Source: Aldrovandia affinis
Taxonomy: Eukaryota; Chordata; Actinopteri; Notacanthiformes; Halosauridae
Length of the DNA stretch: 64,000 bases
Assembly (NCBI GenBank): GCA_029706075.1
Contig: JAINUG010000052.1
Location: 3,375,498 to 3,439,497 of the forward strand
Reading direction: 5' to 3'
Shown piece after piece: positions 12,040-24,558 of this stretch. The position numbers were made by a program, and so were the translations under genes. The notes below the pieces were generated by a model that was not told the DNA's origin, ran no database searches, and saw nothing but the letters and a program-made list of their open reading frames with translations. The first letter of the stretch is position 1, and every line of letters starts with the position of its first letter.

Positions 12040-13457
12040 TGCACCGATCGATCGAAATGGCCGATTTTCAGCTGATCGGCCTCAATCGGTGACTTGATCC
12101 CGATCACTCCACATAGCCGATTCTGTGCGCCGGTTGGCTCCTCGGCCCCCTCTTTTTCACGTGACGTGCGCGCACCCGTGAACCAATGCAGACAGATCAG
12201 ATGAGAGCGCTGAAAACGCTCAACATGTCCTTAGTATGGGTTTTTCACAGTCAGTGAAGACGACTTAAAGCTTGCAGTTTGTCATACATGTCAATCGAAA
12301 ATAAGCCGCGAAAATGTGACGGTAGTCGTTTTTCTACAGTACCGTAGGTACCGGGTTAATTAACAATTAACCGTTGCGCTAGTTCGGTTCCTCTGAACCA
12401 TTTTCCATTAATAGAACATAGTGGTAGTGCATAAACCTGACGTAATAATGCCCTGCTGAAGCACTGAATTGCACTGAAATCATTATGTTCGCTAATGAGT
12501 GACGTTATGAAACAGTGCTATTCACTCATACAAATCGAACTTATTAGACCTAATGATAAATTCATCTAACGATTTCTAGCTAAACCACAAATGGTGTATT
12601 AACTGTGTTGTGCATGAAGGTGCCAGCTGTGCGTTCCACTATCAAACAAACTCAGAAACAGCAGCATCGCGTTTCGAATTACTCCTAGTTTGAAACATTT
12701 TTATCTAGGCTTTGAAGCTAGTTAAAGTCGTAGTCGTTAGGCTACCTGACTCACGCAAATAACGAAATTCTGCTGAAGAGCGGCTTGTTTCAATGCCTTT
12801 GACAAGCTCCGCAACTGAAACATCCGCCCTTATATCGCTACAAGTGTTTTCCATTGCACTATATAGAATTGGGATCTACTCTAATCCACCTCTAGCAAAC
12901 AAATTAGTCTAGCGCATCATAGGTTCGAACTAACCTGTTTTCCATTAGCATTGTCGCAATAACTTTCTGATGCACATCAAGTTGAAGCCATATAATTATT
13001 TAATGGAAAAAGGGCTTGTGTCATCTGTCATCAGAATATAACGTTAGTGTTTTAAAAAATATTTCCGGACTAATGGTCTGTCACCATGTCAGTAAATTTA
13101 AACTACTCTTGTTTCTTTTTATTTATTACTTAAAGGCTACATGCCACTGTTGTTGGATTCTCTTTTATTCATCATTGAATTTAATTTGCACAAAAAAAGA
13201 AAAGCTCTGTCCAGTAACCTGGAACACTTTTTTTATTTTGAAATGTGTTTTAGTGAGACCTACCTCATGCTTCTGACCTACCTCAGAATTGTCAATCTTA
13301 ATTTTCTATTAAAGCAAAGTTACAAAAATGTTTGTGTAAGTTGTCAATTATTGTTTTTAGAAAAAAATCGGAATCGCCAAAATCGGTATCGGCAGGTCAG
13401 ACTAATCAAAAATTGGAAATCGGAATCGGCCAAGAAAATCGCAATCGGTGCATCTCT
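12040..13457. mobile_element. hAT-like element with 8-bp target duplication
   Basis: The ends are inverted: tgcaccgat on the left and atcggtgcatctct on the right; the left end seems to lack the outermost few bases. Flanking 8-bp copies of aattatca sit at 12032-12039 and 13458-13465, as expected for hAT insertion. A plus-strand stretch at about 12225-12340 reads like a decayed BED finger (AVCHTCQSKISR), the usual start of a hAT transposase. No transposase core is readable, so this is an internally deleted derivative. Confidence 0.65.
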
Positions 13458-13465
13458 AATTATCA

Positions 13466-15228
13466 AGCATAATTTACCTACATTTGATTGATTTTGTTAA
13501 CTTTAATACACTAGAGGTGAGGCGATGCAAATTAAGCTGGCCGTCATAAGGCTCAGAAATGAAAATCAATTAATCAGGAACATTGCAAAAACCCTGGGCA
13601 TGCCCAAGTCAACAGTTTGGTTCATCATTAACAAGAAAAAAACTTGTGAACTCAATTATGTAAAAAGACCTGGTAGACCGAGGAAGACCACTGTAGTGGA
13701 TGACCGGAGAATACTCTCTATGGTGAAGAAAACTCCCTTGACAACGGCCCAACAGATCAAAAACACTCTCCTGGATGAAGGTGTAGATGTGGCAAAGTCT
13801 ACCATACGTAGAAGACTACACCAGCAGGACTACAGAGGGTACACTACAAGATACAAACCACTGACAAGCCTGAAGAACAGAAAAGCAACATTAGTTTGCT
13901 AAAAAGCACCTAAAAGAGCCCCAAGAGTTCTGGAACAAAGTCTTGTGGACAGATGAGACAAAGATTAACATGTACCCAGGGGCCCAGATTAGCAGTCATC
14001 CTATCGTCTCAGACGACTAAAAATTAAGAAGGACGACCTTCAGTGATTTCTCATCTCCATCCTACAGTCCAAGCACAAATCATTCCCATATCCCTGCTTG
14101 GTTAAATCTAGGAATTATTAGCTAGCTATTACGTTAGCTGCCATACCACACTCTGGAAAAATCTCTCTCGTTCGAGTCCCGACTACAGTGTACGTTATGA
14201 TATAGCCTACTGTACAGTCAGAACGCCACCTGCGGGCACCCGTCAGAGCTTCACTGCTACACAGTCCCATGAGCACACGCTACACAAGTCAAACATAAAT
14301 ATCCGTGGAGAAAAGAAATAAGTAGGACAAGTAACTTTTAGGAAGGACAAGCATCTTTTCTAAGATACTTGCCCTTCCACAAGTATGACTTTTACCCTAA
14401 TCTGGGCCCCTGTGTACCAGAGTGATGGAAAGACGAACGTGTGTCGAAAAAAAGGAAATGCCCATGATCCAAAGCATACCACCTCATCGGTGAAGCATGG
14501 TGGAGGGGGTGTTATGGCTTGAGCCTGTATGGCTGCCAGTGGAACGGGCTCACTTGTCTTCATCGATGATGTGACTGCAGACAGAAGTAGAACAATGAAT
14601 TCTGAAGTCTACAGAAATATTTTATCTGCTCAGATAAAACCAAATGCCTCCAAACTCAATGGATGGCACTTCATCATGCAACAAGACAATGACCCGAAAC
14701 ATACTGCTAGAGCAACGAAGGGGCTTTTGATGGCCAAAAAGTGGAAAATCCTTGACTGGCCGAGTCAATCACTGGATCTGAAACCAATTGAACATGCATT
14801 TTACATGCTGAAGAGGAGACTGAAGGCAAAAAGCCCCCGAAACAAGCAAGAACTGAAGATGGCTGCAGTACAGGCCTGGCAGAGCATCACCAGGGAAGAT
14901 AACCAGCGCCTGGTGATGTCTATGCGTCGCAGACTTCAAGCAGTTATTGCATGCAAAGGATATACGACCAAATATTTAAAATGATTACTTTATTCTATAT
15001 TATGTTAAACTGTCCAATGAATTATGGTGCCTGAAAATGGGGGGGACTATGTATAAAAGGTTCTATAATTTCTAAACGGTTTATCCGATATGGATGAAAG
15101 TACCCTCAAATTAAAGCTGACAGTCTGCACTTCAGTCTGGATTGTATCCTTTCAATCTCAACGTGCTAGAGTAAAGACCCAAAATAACAAAAAATGTGTC
15201 ACTGTCCAATTAATTATGGTGCTCACTG
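13466..15228 (+). mobile_element. Tc1-like transposon, left-truncated, with a nested MITE
   Basis: The N-terminal half of the transposase is at 13525-13902: paired-type helix-turn-helix with GMPKSTVWFIINKK and a GRPRKTT hook. The C-terminal half at 14529-14984 contains QDNDPKHTA and DWPSQSLDLKPIEH, giving 34 residues between the second D and the E (DD34E, Tc1 type). The halves are separated by a frameshift after 13880 and by a nested element at 13977-14412. The right end, ggtgctcactg, ends at 15228, followed by TA. No matching left inverted repeat is seen before 13525, so the left end is lost. Confidence 0.85.
13977..14412. mobile_element. MITE nested in a Tc1 transposase gene
   Basis: It has 16-bp terminal inverted repeats (caggggcccagattag and its complement) and is flanked by the direct repeat tgtacc (13971-13976 and 14413-14418). 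Removing it restores the Tc1 coding text around the INMYQSDGK-like region, so it inserted after the Tc1. No coding capacity is seen. The termini suggest hAT, but the visible target repeat is only 6 bp, so the superfamily is uncertain. Confidence 0.75.
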
Positions 15229-15230
15229 TA

Positions 15231-16486
15231 AGTAATGAGGTATATTTTATGCTCAAAAATGCAGAAAATTCCAAACCTACAATACTAATACAATTGTTCA
15301 GAAAAACATATTTTGTTTCATTAATAATATTATTTTTCCAGAAAACATTTGGATCACAATTATTCACACCCCTAACTATTATTTTAAATTGAATCCAACA
15401 AAAACAAATCTTCATAAATATGCAACTTATTTGAAGTTCATTGGAAGGTTATGGAACTATACTGTGGCCTACAATGGTTTCCTGTTTCCCTATGGTATAA
15501 AAAGGAGGGAACACATGCTTTAAATACTGTGGTCAGCCATTATCATGGTAAAAGGCAAATAACTCCCTGAAAGCATCAAAAGGTTATTGACATCTACAGA
15601 TCAGGCTACAAAAAAATTTGAAGAAAATTAAAGATACCACTTTCCAATTGTTTCTGGAACAGTGGCTAACCTGCCAGGTAGAGGACGCAAGTCTATCTTG
15701 CCCCCACGTGTAGTGAGACGGATGGTTCAAGAGGCAAAAGAAGTCCATGGGGCACAGTTCAAGGTCTCCAAAACAACCTGGCATCTTGGGGTTACAAGGT
15801 GTCTAAAGCTACCATACGACGCCTACATGACAATGGCCTTATGGCAGAGTTGCAAGAAGGAAGCCTCTTTTGAAGACAATTCACCGAAGTAGGCATCTTG
15901 AATTCGCCACTACATCTGAACTACAATTGGAACCGTGCCTTGTGGTCAGATGAAACAAAGATAACGCTTTTTGGACATGCACATCAGCGTTATGTTTGGT
16001 GTCCAAAGAGTGCAGGTAGAATGCATGTTGAAACAGTAGGCATGAGGTGCAGATGGACCTTCCGATAAGACAACAATCCCAAACATATGTCCAAAGAAAC
16101 TAAGAAATGGTTGACAGAGCACAAGATCATTGTCCTGATGTGGCTATCTCAGTCTCCAGACCTGAATCCAATTGAACATTTGTGGTTTGAACTCAGAAAA
16201 GCAGTCCACAAACATCAACCCAAGAATCTGAAGGAACTAGAACAATTCTGCATGGAGGAATGGTTGAGGATCCCCCCCCAAGAAGTTCCATAACCTCATA
16301 TGACACTACAGAAGGTGACTACTTGCTGTTATAATGGCCAAGGGAGGAATCACAAATTACTGATAGCAGGGGTGTTAATATTTGTGATTCTTGAAAAAAA
16401 AAAATATATATATAATTTGTGAACCGCATTTTTATTAGAGAATATTATTTTCTGCATTTTGGGAGCATAAAATATATCTCATTACT
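15231..16486 (+). mobile_element. Degenerate Tc1-like transposon abutting the previous one
   Basis: Inverted ends of about 40 bp: agtaatgaggtatattttat on the left and its near complement ending at 16486. A TA lies on each side (15229-15230, shared with the neighbouring Tc1, and 16487-16488). Transposase fragments remain at 15662-15892 (LPGRGRKSILPPRVVRRMV) and 16087-16293 ([19 protein letters not shown]). The frame is broken several times. A shorter relative lies at 57441-57740. Confidence 0.75.
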
Positions 16487-16545
16487 TATATAGTTTATAC
16501 GATCTCTTTTGTTCATCTTTATCAAGGGTGTGAATAAAAACAGAA

Positions 16546-16690
16546 TCTACTATATGCCATTTAGCACACGCTTTTATCCAAAGACACTTACAGTAGTGAA
16601 TGCATACATTTTTCAGTATGTAGTCCCAATGGGAATTGAACCCACAACCTAAGCATTGTCAGCGCCATGCTCTACCTACTGAACTACATA
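16546..16690 (-). mobile_element. tRNA-derived SINE (V-SINE-like), minus strand
   Basis: Read on the minus strand it starts with a tRNA-like head (gttcagtaggtagagcatgg as A-box region, ggttcaattccc as B-box) and ends with the tail tttggataaaagcgtgtgct. That tail resembles the 3' end of the L2 copies in this window, consistent with LINE-driven mobilisation. A second copy is at 51421-51568. It is not a functional tRNA gene: no acceptor stem pairs around the head. Confidence 0.75.
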
Positions 16691-16699
16691 TTTTATTAC

Positions 16700-17358
16700 T
16701 ATTCAGTATATTTAAAAAAACAAAAATACAACAAAACAACAACAATCTACAGTATATGCCTAGAAGCAAATTTCTAGATTGTTTGTGGAGATTATAGATT
16801 ATATTCACCTGAAAACAAAACGTATTGTTTAGACAGAGGAGTTGTTGTCTGACAGATGGATTTTCTAAAGCCAAATGTTTTCCTTTCCCGAGCTGTCAAC
16901 GCTTTCAGATTAATTTGCTGAATCATATATATTTCAGCTGTATTTCTGTTTTTACTTACAAATTATAGCACTTTCTTAAAACTCTCTTAAAGCACTCTTC
17001 ACTGGAAAACAGACAGAAAAAATACACTGTAGCTTCATTGTAGAATTGAACCTTCACATCGTGGTTGAGTGCTGTGAACTTTCACTGTACTTTGTCTGAG
17101 ATCAGAAAAATGCTTCTTCCAGATGCAGCAGCTATGTGTTTGTTGCCCTAAAGAATCATAGGTAAGGATGCTCATGGTATCCAAAGGTTTTTATGTAAGT
17201 AGGTCATACCTGCCCACAGTCATATTCATTTAATACTAGTAAATACGAGGCCAACTGTATTGAATTACTGTATATAGTATCTGTCGGCTCCTGTATGGGC
17301 CAGAATAGACAAGAACTTACTCCTGGGCTGAATGAAAGTCAGTTGGGCTTAGAAGAGA
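16700..17358. other. Intronic spacer, no feature recognised
   Basis: AT-rich KIF1B intron between a SINE and the foldback Tc1. No gene, RNA or repeat is supported. Confidence 0.4.
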
Positions 17359-17360
17359 TA

Positions 17361-18561
17361 CAGTCAAGATGGAAAGTCTGCACACCCCTTTCACCCTCTC
17401 CACGTTTCATTGCGTTACAGACTTATTCTACAATAGATTAAGTTCATTTTTTGTCTCAAAATTCTACACAAAATAGCACATAATGACAAAGTGAAAACAG
17501 GTTTTTAGACATTTGTGCTAATTTATTAAAAATCAAAATGTAAAATATCATATGTACACAAGTGTGCACACCCTTGATATGATTTTAAAAGTGAGCTGAG
17601 GTGAATTTTGTTTCCACTGATACTGCTTGAGATGTTTCTACAACTTGATTCTAGTCCACCTGTGGTAAATTCAATTGATTGGACATGATTTGGAAAGGCA
17701 CACCTGTCTATATAAGGTCCCACAGTTGACAGTACATGTCAGAGTAAAACCAAGCCATGAAGTCCTAAGAACTCTCCATAGACCTCCGAGATAGAATTGT
17801 GTTGAGGCATAGATCTGGGGAAGGGTATAAAAACATTGCTAAAGCATTGAAAGCACCCAGGAGAACAATGGGCTCCATCATTGTGAAATGGAAGAAGTTT
17901 GGAACCACCACAACTCTTCTTAGAGCTGGCCATCCGGCCAAACTCAGTAACTGGGCAAGAAGGGCCTTGGTCAGGGAGGTGACCAAGAAACCAATGGCCA
18001 CTCTAAAAGAGCTTCAGAGTTCCTCTGCAGCGATGGGAGAACCTGGCAGAAGGACAACCATCTCTGCACCACTCCATCAATCAGGCCTATACCCTTCCCC
18101 AGATCTATGCCTCAACACAATTCTATCTTGGAGGTCTATGGAGAGTTCCTAGGACTTCATGGCTTGGTTTTTACTCTGACATGTACTGTCAACTGTGGGA
18201 CCTTATATAGACAGGTGTGTGCCTTTCCAAATCATGTCCAATCAATTGAATTTACCACAGGTGGACTAGAATCAAGTTGTAGAAACATCTCAAGCAGTAT
18301 CAGTGGAAACAAAATGCACCTCAGCTCACTTTTGGGTGTCATATCAAAGGGTGTGCACACTTGTGTACATATGATATTTAACATTTTGATTTTTAATAAA
18401 TTCGCACAAATGTCTACAAACCTGTTTTCACTTTGTCATTATGGGCTATTTAGTGTAGAATTTTGAGACAGAAAATTAACTTAATCTATTGTAGAATAAG
18501 TCTGTAATGCAATGAAACGTGGAGAGGGTGAAAGGGGTGTGCAGACTTTCCGGCTTGACTG
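17361..18561. mobile_element. Palindromic (foldback) Tc1-derived element
   Basis: Two inverted arms of about 470 bp (17361-17830 and 18090-18561) enclose a centre of about 260 bp. Both outer ends begin cagtcaag/cagtcaagcc and are flanked by TA (17359-17360 and 18562-18563). Each arm carries a whole Tc1 terminal region plus the first codons of transposase. The left arm runs on into an open frame 17799-18152 (MLRHRSGEGYKNIAKALK, helix-turn-helix of Tc1 transposase). The C-terminal catalytic half is absent. The element therefore looks like a Tc1 whose right side was replaced by an inverted copy of its left side. Confidence 0.85.
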
Positions 18562-18563
18562 TA

Positions 18564-19487
18564 TATAAGGGCCTTGATGGCTGGATTACCAGTGGTGAAC
18601 AGGACTTACCCACAGAGAATTTAGACAAAATTGGCACAGTGGATGTTCACACAGGTCCATAGATTTCACAGGGTCAGGGTGAGGACAGTGACATTAAATC
18701 GCTGCAATCAGAGCAGTCACACTGAAAGAGCACCTCTGTAGATAGTTAAAACTGCAGGTGAGAAGACACCCTCAAACTGGTTACCCACTGATGCTGCTGT
18801 TGGCCAACATCAGCATCAGATTCAGACTCAACTTAAATGCTTTTTTTTATTTATTTTTTAAGCAGTTTTTGTCCCCAACTTTTTTTTTTCATTGTCTCAC
18901 AGTTTGGAAAGAAATCATAGTTGTAGGCCCTTCTTATAGCTGCAACACTCCAACAATTTAGGAATGCACAGACAACTATGTGCTCTCCTTGACAAGCACG
19001 TGCTCTCTGTCCATCAGCTGATCTGTACAGTCACTGCATCAGAGGAGTAACGCTGCTGGCCACAGTCAACATTGGCATGGTCAGGATTCAATTCCTGACC
19101 ATGAGGCACATCACTACACTAAACCTGTGCTTTAGCAGAATAAGTCACTCTGCAGCCCCATAAAAGCAGTTTGGCTGTTGTTTAAAATTATTCCCTGAAA
19201 CTGGTGCTGGTTCAGACTATGGTCGCATATGGTCGCCTCAACTGCATTGCATAAACCGTATAACTAACTAATAAGTAAAATCAATTGTTCTTGTCACTTA
19301 ATTTTGCCAACTAGTTATATACTGTATCTGCCTTCGAGCTGGGTGAGCTGGGAACTTTTTAAATTAACATCCTGTAAATTATTTGAACATCGTACAAGCG
19401 TCAAACCACATTCAAGCTATAGGTAGTGAACAAAAAGTGGCGAGTAATCGGCTAAAAAAAAATAAAAAATAAAAATAAAATAAATAA
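18564..19487. other. Intronic spacer, no gene
   Basis: KIF1B intron with only T-rich and A-rich tracts (around 18840-18890 and 19456-19492). No supported feature. Confidence 0.4.
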
Positions 19488-19790
19488 AAAAGCCAAAAGA
19501 AATGGTTTGAGGAGCATGACACTGACATTATCCATATGTCGTGGCCTTCTCAGTCACCAGACCTGACCCGAGTCAAGCATTTATGGGATATTCTGGAACG
19601 ATGCCCGAGACAGCATTTTCCACTTCCATCAACCAAGTTGATTGACTTCCTTGTGGAAGAGTGATGTCATATTCCTCCTGCATAATTCCAGATGCTGGTA
19701 GACTATTTGCCACAGTGCATACAGGCCTTATTGACACCACACATGGTGGCCCAACACCCCCATACCCCAATAAGTAGGGCCCTGTATTTT
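19488..19790 (+). mobile_element. Tc1-like transposase 3' fragment
   Basis: Plus-strand text reading EWFEEHDTDIIHMSWPSQSP-like, followed by a degraded LWDILE segment and a C-terminal cysteine/proline-rich end. It matches the minus-strand transposase fragment of the element at 57758-58580. Only the C-terminal part remains and no inverted ends are seen. Confidence 0.6.
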
Positions 19791-20179
19791 CAGCAACAAA
19801 GTTTCATAGAAATAATCTCCATGTCTCTATAGCTGAATGTACATAAAGGCGATTTAGTAGTGATTAATCAGATAACGAGTAACTACTCAAGATGACTTTA
19901 GTGCAATCGAAAAAAATTATAAACTATACTCTGACTGGGGATGAAACAACAACATGTAAAATACTTTCCTTTAACAAACAATGTCACAATAACCACCTGG
20001 TCCATTGCAGACAGATGGATGCTATTTTGCACAAACATAAAGTTTTTACAATACAATGTAAATCCATGACAGAAGATCAGATTAACCAAATGATGACACT
20101 TAAATTGGTCATGCCCAAATATTTCACAATTTAAGTGAGTGCCATCTGGCTGCTGGAGGACTGAATTACAGTCTATAAT

Positions 20180-21060
20180 TGGGGGGGGGGGATTTCATGT
20201 CAACTTCTGCTCTTGATAATTTAATTAGACCAAATGCAAAACAATACAAGCATGCTGTTAAGGGTAAGTGGGTAGGAAGTGAAGCACTTATGCACAAACA
20301 ACATCAAGATGCATTTAATACAAGAGTAATACAATATCCTACTGGTACATTACATGCCTATAGATTTAATTTACTTTGCATAGCTTGCAACTTGTCTTTA
20401 GACCACATGACAGATACTACAATGGACTGGCACTTAGACACAGACCCAAATAAAAACGGAGACGTCTGACACAGACACTACTTTCAAAAATAATAAAGGG
20501 AAAGAGCAGTGAGAAATCATGATTTCATCTATAATTTAACAGAGGCACTGGAAAAACATCTCTTTCTCATTGCACAACATGGCAAGAGTCTGATTGTCCT
20601 CATCCAGTGGTATGAGAGTCCAGAAGGCATAATTCATGAAATACTGACTACAATAAACTTGAGCAGCTGATGGATGCCTATTAAACATTGGCACAGCAGG
20701 TTCATGGCAGAGACTGAAAAATGTATTGTCAATGTATTAAAACATTCAACAAAGTAACACTAATCCCACTTGATTCTATTCTAGGCTTTGACGAGAAATG
20801 ACACTCTGAACTTAAAAGACAGCACAGTAATGAAAAAGCACAGATGTCTTTGGATCAATTTTGGGACACAGCTGAAAAAATATTTCCAAGTTTAACATGG
20901 AAGACCAAACGCTACTTGTTCAATTGTTACAAATTCTGTCGAGTCTGAGAGAAGTGTATCTTCTTATGGGCAGGTTTTCAAGCATCAACGTCAATCCATG
21001 AAAAAATACACATTAACCCATCTGACAATGATTCAATTTAACTACAAAATTTAGAACACT
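20180..21060 (+). pseudogene. Decayed transposase-like coding region, possibly hAT
   Basis: An open frame at 20179-20469 (96 aa, unrecognised in detail) is followed by broken coding-like text. Near 20935-20990 the reading NSVESERSVSSYGQVFKHQR resembles the C-terminal dimerisation region of hAT transposases. No inverted ends or target duplication were found. The assignment rests on this one motif and is tentative. Confidence 0.35.
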
Positions 21061-22435
21061 AAACTTTTCCCTTTACATAAATGTGTGACAATGACAGCTG
21101 CCCCTGTTTTAATATATAACAGCTTGTTACATTTTTTCGCCTTACAATATTTTTTAACACTGTAGAGCAGGTTGCTCATTTTAAATCAACATTTCCCACC
21201 TCCTCAAAGAAAAACTATTTTACATGCTTCAACAGACAACAGACATAAATATTGTGCTGTCGTTCTTCTCATGCGCCTGATTAAGTGGTGATTGAATGAT
21301 TAACTGAGATGATTGCAGCAATTAACTGAATTAATTGTTTGACACTTGGCATCAAATAGAGTCTCCATCAACCCTGTGGTGGTTGAGGATTGAAATACAT
21401 GCAAGACAACAACCCGAAAATGTATCCAGGCCCTACTCATAAAGTACTGTATGTGTGTGTGTGATTCCATAGCATGTTGTATACTGCACATTCAGCATGT
21501 TCTTCTGAATCCACAAAAGGATGCCTAAAAAACAAACAAACAAAATAAACAACACCAGACACCCTGTTATGACCGAATGCTCCTGCTCAGAGCCCCATCC
21601 TGGCTACCCCTCCAAAGTAAAGGAGGACATAGCACATTGATTAGGATAAAGCCATCTTAGCAGAACATGATGTTCGTCATTCCTGTTTCTGAATATTTCT
21701 GAATATTAGTCATTGCCGTTGCTATGATGTTATGAAATCCATTTTACAATCATCAGGGCCTGTTACAGAAGTGGCACGCTACATGCTGGTGCCTGCTGCT
21801 TCTGTTAATAATGGTCCATCAGTCAAAGGGAGGGTGGGGCCAGTGTGTGCTCACCAAACAAGAACGGTGTGCATTCTGTCCAGTGAGGAATGTAACACCT
21901 ACAAGGGGCCCTGGGATCTCACTCTGAATTTGAGAGGGTCAGGATGTTTAGAATGCCAAGCTGGATGTTCCTTGGGACCATTAAATCACAAAATTCAGTC
22001 CAAAGATCACATCTCGACTTAGCACAGCTCCTAAACTCCCAAAAAATGGAGTGCCTTGTGCCTGAGACAATTAAATTATAATATTTGTAAATTTTGCGTC
22101 CAGTAGCTAAACCTTTTGAGCAGGTTTGCATGTTATGGTATGTACTATAAAATAGATGTATACCCTATTCTGGTATTAACTGGCAAGTGACATGTCAGAA
22201 ATAAAACCAAGCTGGGCAATTGCGTAGAAGTGAGAAAGTCACACAGTGATGGCAGACAGCCTAGTCTATAATGGGATGTGACTTTATTAGATTTTTATGA
22301 ACCCCAGACAAAAATCACTCATTGGTGTGGAAGGCATGCAAGACTCAAATGTGAAATGCCATTCCCCACGAAAACATGTCATTCTGTTTTTGCAACCAAA
22401 AAAATTCGAATTCTTTCTGTTCCCGTTACTTCCCC
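21061..22435. other. Intronic spacer, no gene
   Basis: KIF1B intron with a short AAAC-rich tract near 21530-21555. Open frames such as 21732-22022 show no recognisable protein and no splice context. Confidence 0.4.
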
Positions 22436-23473
22436 ACAGAGACTGCTCTCCTGGCGGTCACTGAGGCTCTTCAAATGGCTAAGTCCCAATCCCTTAGCTC
22501 CATCCTCCTCCTCCTCCTCAACCTGTCATCTGCATTTGATACCGTGGACCAACAGATCTGGCTCTCATCTCTCATCGATGGGAATCTCTGGATCTGCACT
22601 GACATGGTTCAAGTCCTACCTGGCTGACTGGTCCTACCTGGCTGACCGGTCCTACCAGGTGGCCTGGAGAGGATCCCTCTCCTCTCCCCACACCCTCTCT
22701 ACCGGAGTCCCGCAGGGCTCGGTGCTAGGCCCCGTCCTATTCTCCCTGTACACCAAGTCACTTGGTTCTGTTATCTCTGCTCATGGTTTTTCTTACCACT
22801 GTTATGCCGATGACACTCAACTCTTTCTCTCCTTCTCTCCATCTGAGACCCAGGTCCTGGCACGGATATCTGCATGCCTGGCTGACATCTCTGCCTGGAT
22901 GTCCACCCACCACCTGAAGCTGAGCTGCTCTTCCTCCCAGCGAAGGGCTCCCTGATGATTGATGCTTCAATCACCGTGGAAGGCTCCATAGTGTCTCTGT
23001 CCCAGTCTGCCAGGAGTCTTGGAGTGACCCTGGACAACCAGCTGTGCTTCTCGGGCCACAATGCAGCAATCACCCACACCTGCCGATTCTCCCTCCACAA
23101 CATCTGGAGGATCCGACCGTTCCTCACCCAAGAGGCCACACAAAACCTGGTCCAGGCCCTGGTGATCTCACGTCTGGACTACTGCAATTCCTTGCTGGCA
23201 GGCCTACCAGCCTGTGCCATCAAGCCACTGCAACTAGTCCAGAATGCTGCCGCATGCCTGGTGTTCAATCAACCGAAGTTCACACACGTCATTCCTCTAC
23301 TCTCCTCTCTGCACTGGCTCCCCATCGCAGCACGCAGCTGCCTACAACAATGTCTATCGCTGTATTACTGCACTGATCTTTTGCGCGAACTATGATTGTT
23401 CCTACCATGTGTTAATGCACATCTTGTAAGTCGATCTGGATAAGGGCATCTGCTAAATGCTTAAAATGTAAAT
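22436..23473 (+). mobile_element. L2-clade LINE, 5'-truncated, retains RT palm and C-terminal domain
   Basis: It starts inside the RT (ETALLAVTEAL) and shows SSAFDTVDQQ, GVPQGSVLGPVLFSLY and YADDTQLFLSFSPSE. It then continues through the C-terminal region missing from the copy at 5456 (SLGVTLDNQLCFSGH, RLDYCNSLLAGLP, LHWLPIAA). The tail (about 23410-23473) carries the conserved tctggataagggcatctgct-type hairpin region and an aaaatgtaaat end. A local repeat of the tggctgactggtcctacctg motif is present near 22620-22660. Frames are disrupted. Confidence 0.85.
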
Positions 23474-23519
23474 ATCTCTATTCATTTGCCCACCAGCCTG
23501 TATTTCCTAACCCATCATT

Positions 23520-24558
23520 TTGTCGGATTATATTAGATGATGATAGATCATTGGGTAATCAACTGTCTTCAGAAGTCACATAATTTGATTGGAGTCCACC
23601 TGTGTACAATGAAGGTGTTTCAAATAGTTTCAAATTAAATACACCTGTCTGTGAGAGGTCCCACAGTTGGTTAGTGCATTTCCAAAGAAGAACTTCAACA
23701 TGAAGATGAAAGAACATTTAAACCAAATCCAAGAAAGGTTTCTTCAAAAGCACTAATCAGGGGAAGGATATAAGAAGATTTTAAAGACTTTAAAGTCAAA
23801 AAAAATAAAACCATTGTTGAAGAAAACTCTCATGAAATCTCAACTAGTTTGGCAGAAGGCATATGGGAGACTCAAACCAAGTGGAGTAAGATTCTATGAT
23901 CTGATGAGACTAAGATTAAACTTTTTGGCCTCAACCAAATATATGTTTGGCACAAGCCTAACACTGAGCATCATCCCAAGAACACGATCCCTGCCGTGAA
24001 ACAAGGTGGCGAGAGCCTAATGCTATGTGGATGGTTCTCTGCTTTAAGGACTAGAAAACATTATCAAAATAGAGGGCAAAATGGATGGAGGAAGATATAG
24101 ACAAATCTTGAAGGAAAACCCAAAGCATACCGCAAAAGGCACATTGGAGTGGTTTAAAAACAAAAAAGTCCATGTCCTATACCTCAATCCCATTGAGAAT
24201 TTGTGGAAAGATTTGAAAATTGCTCTTCACAAACGGTCCCCATCCACTCTGGATGGAGTTTGACCAATTTTGTAAAGAATAATGGGTGAACATTGCAGTG
24301 TCCAAATAGACTCACAGCTGTAATTGCAGCTAAAGGTGCTTCTACCAAGTATTAAGTCAAGGGGAGTGAATATTTAAGAAATCAATTATTGTCAGTTTTT
24401 TAAATTTGTAATTAATTAAGAAAAAGCTTCTTTTTTTTGACATTATAGAGTATTTTGTGTTGATCAGTGACAATAAATCCCAATTAAATCCACTTTGATT
24501 CCATGAAGTAAGAAAATGTGAAAAATGCCAAAGGGGTGAACACTTTTTATGCCCACTG
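23520..24558 (+). mobile_element. Degenerate Tc1-like transposon, left end lost
   Basis: Tc1-type promoter-proximal text (gtcccacagttggttagtgc) is followed by heavily broken transposase fragments at 23814-23999 and 24081-24263; the latter has the [12 protein letters not shown] segment of the catalytic C terminus. The right terminus, ggtgaacactttttatgccc, ends in cactg at 24558 followed by TA. No matching left terminus is found next to the L2 tail, so the start is approximate. Confidence 0.7.

Noticed and set aside
16620-16690. tRNA-like sequence with A and B boxes
   Set aside because: It is the head of a SINE. It lacks a cloverleaf with a paired acceptor stem, and a related copy with the same tail occurs at 51421.
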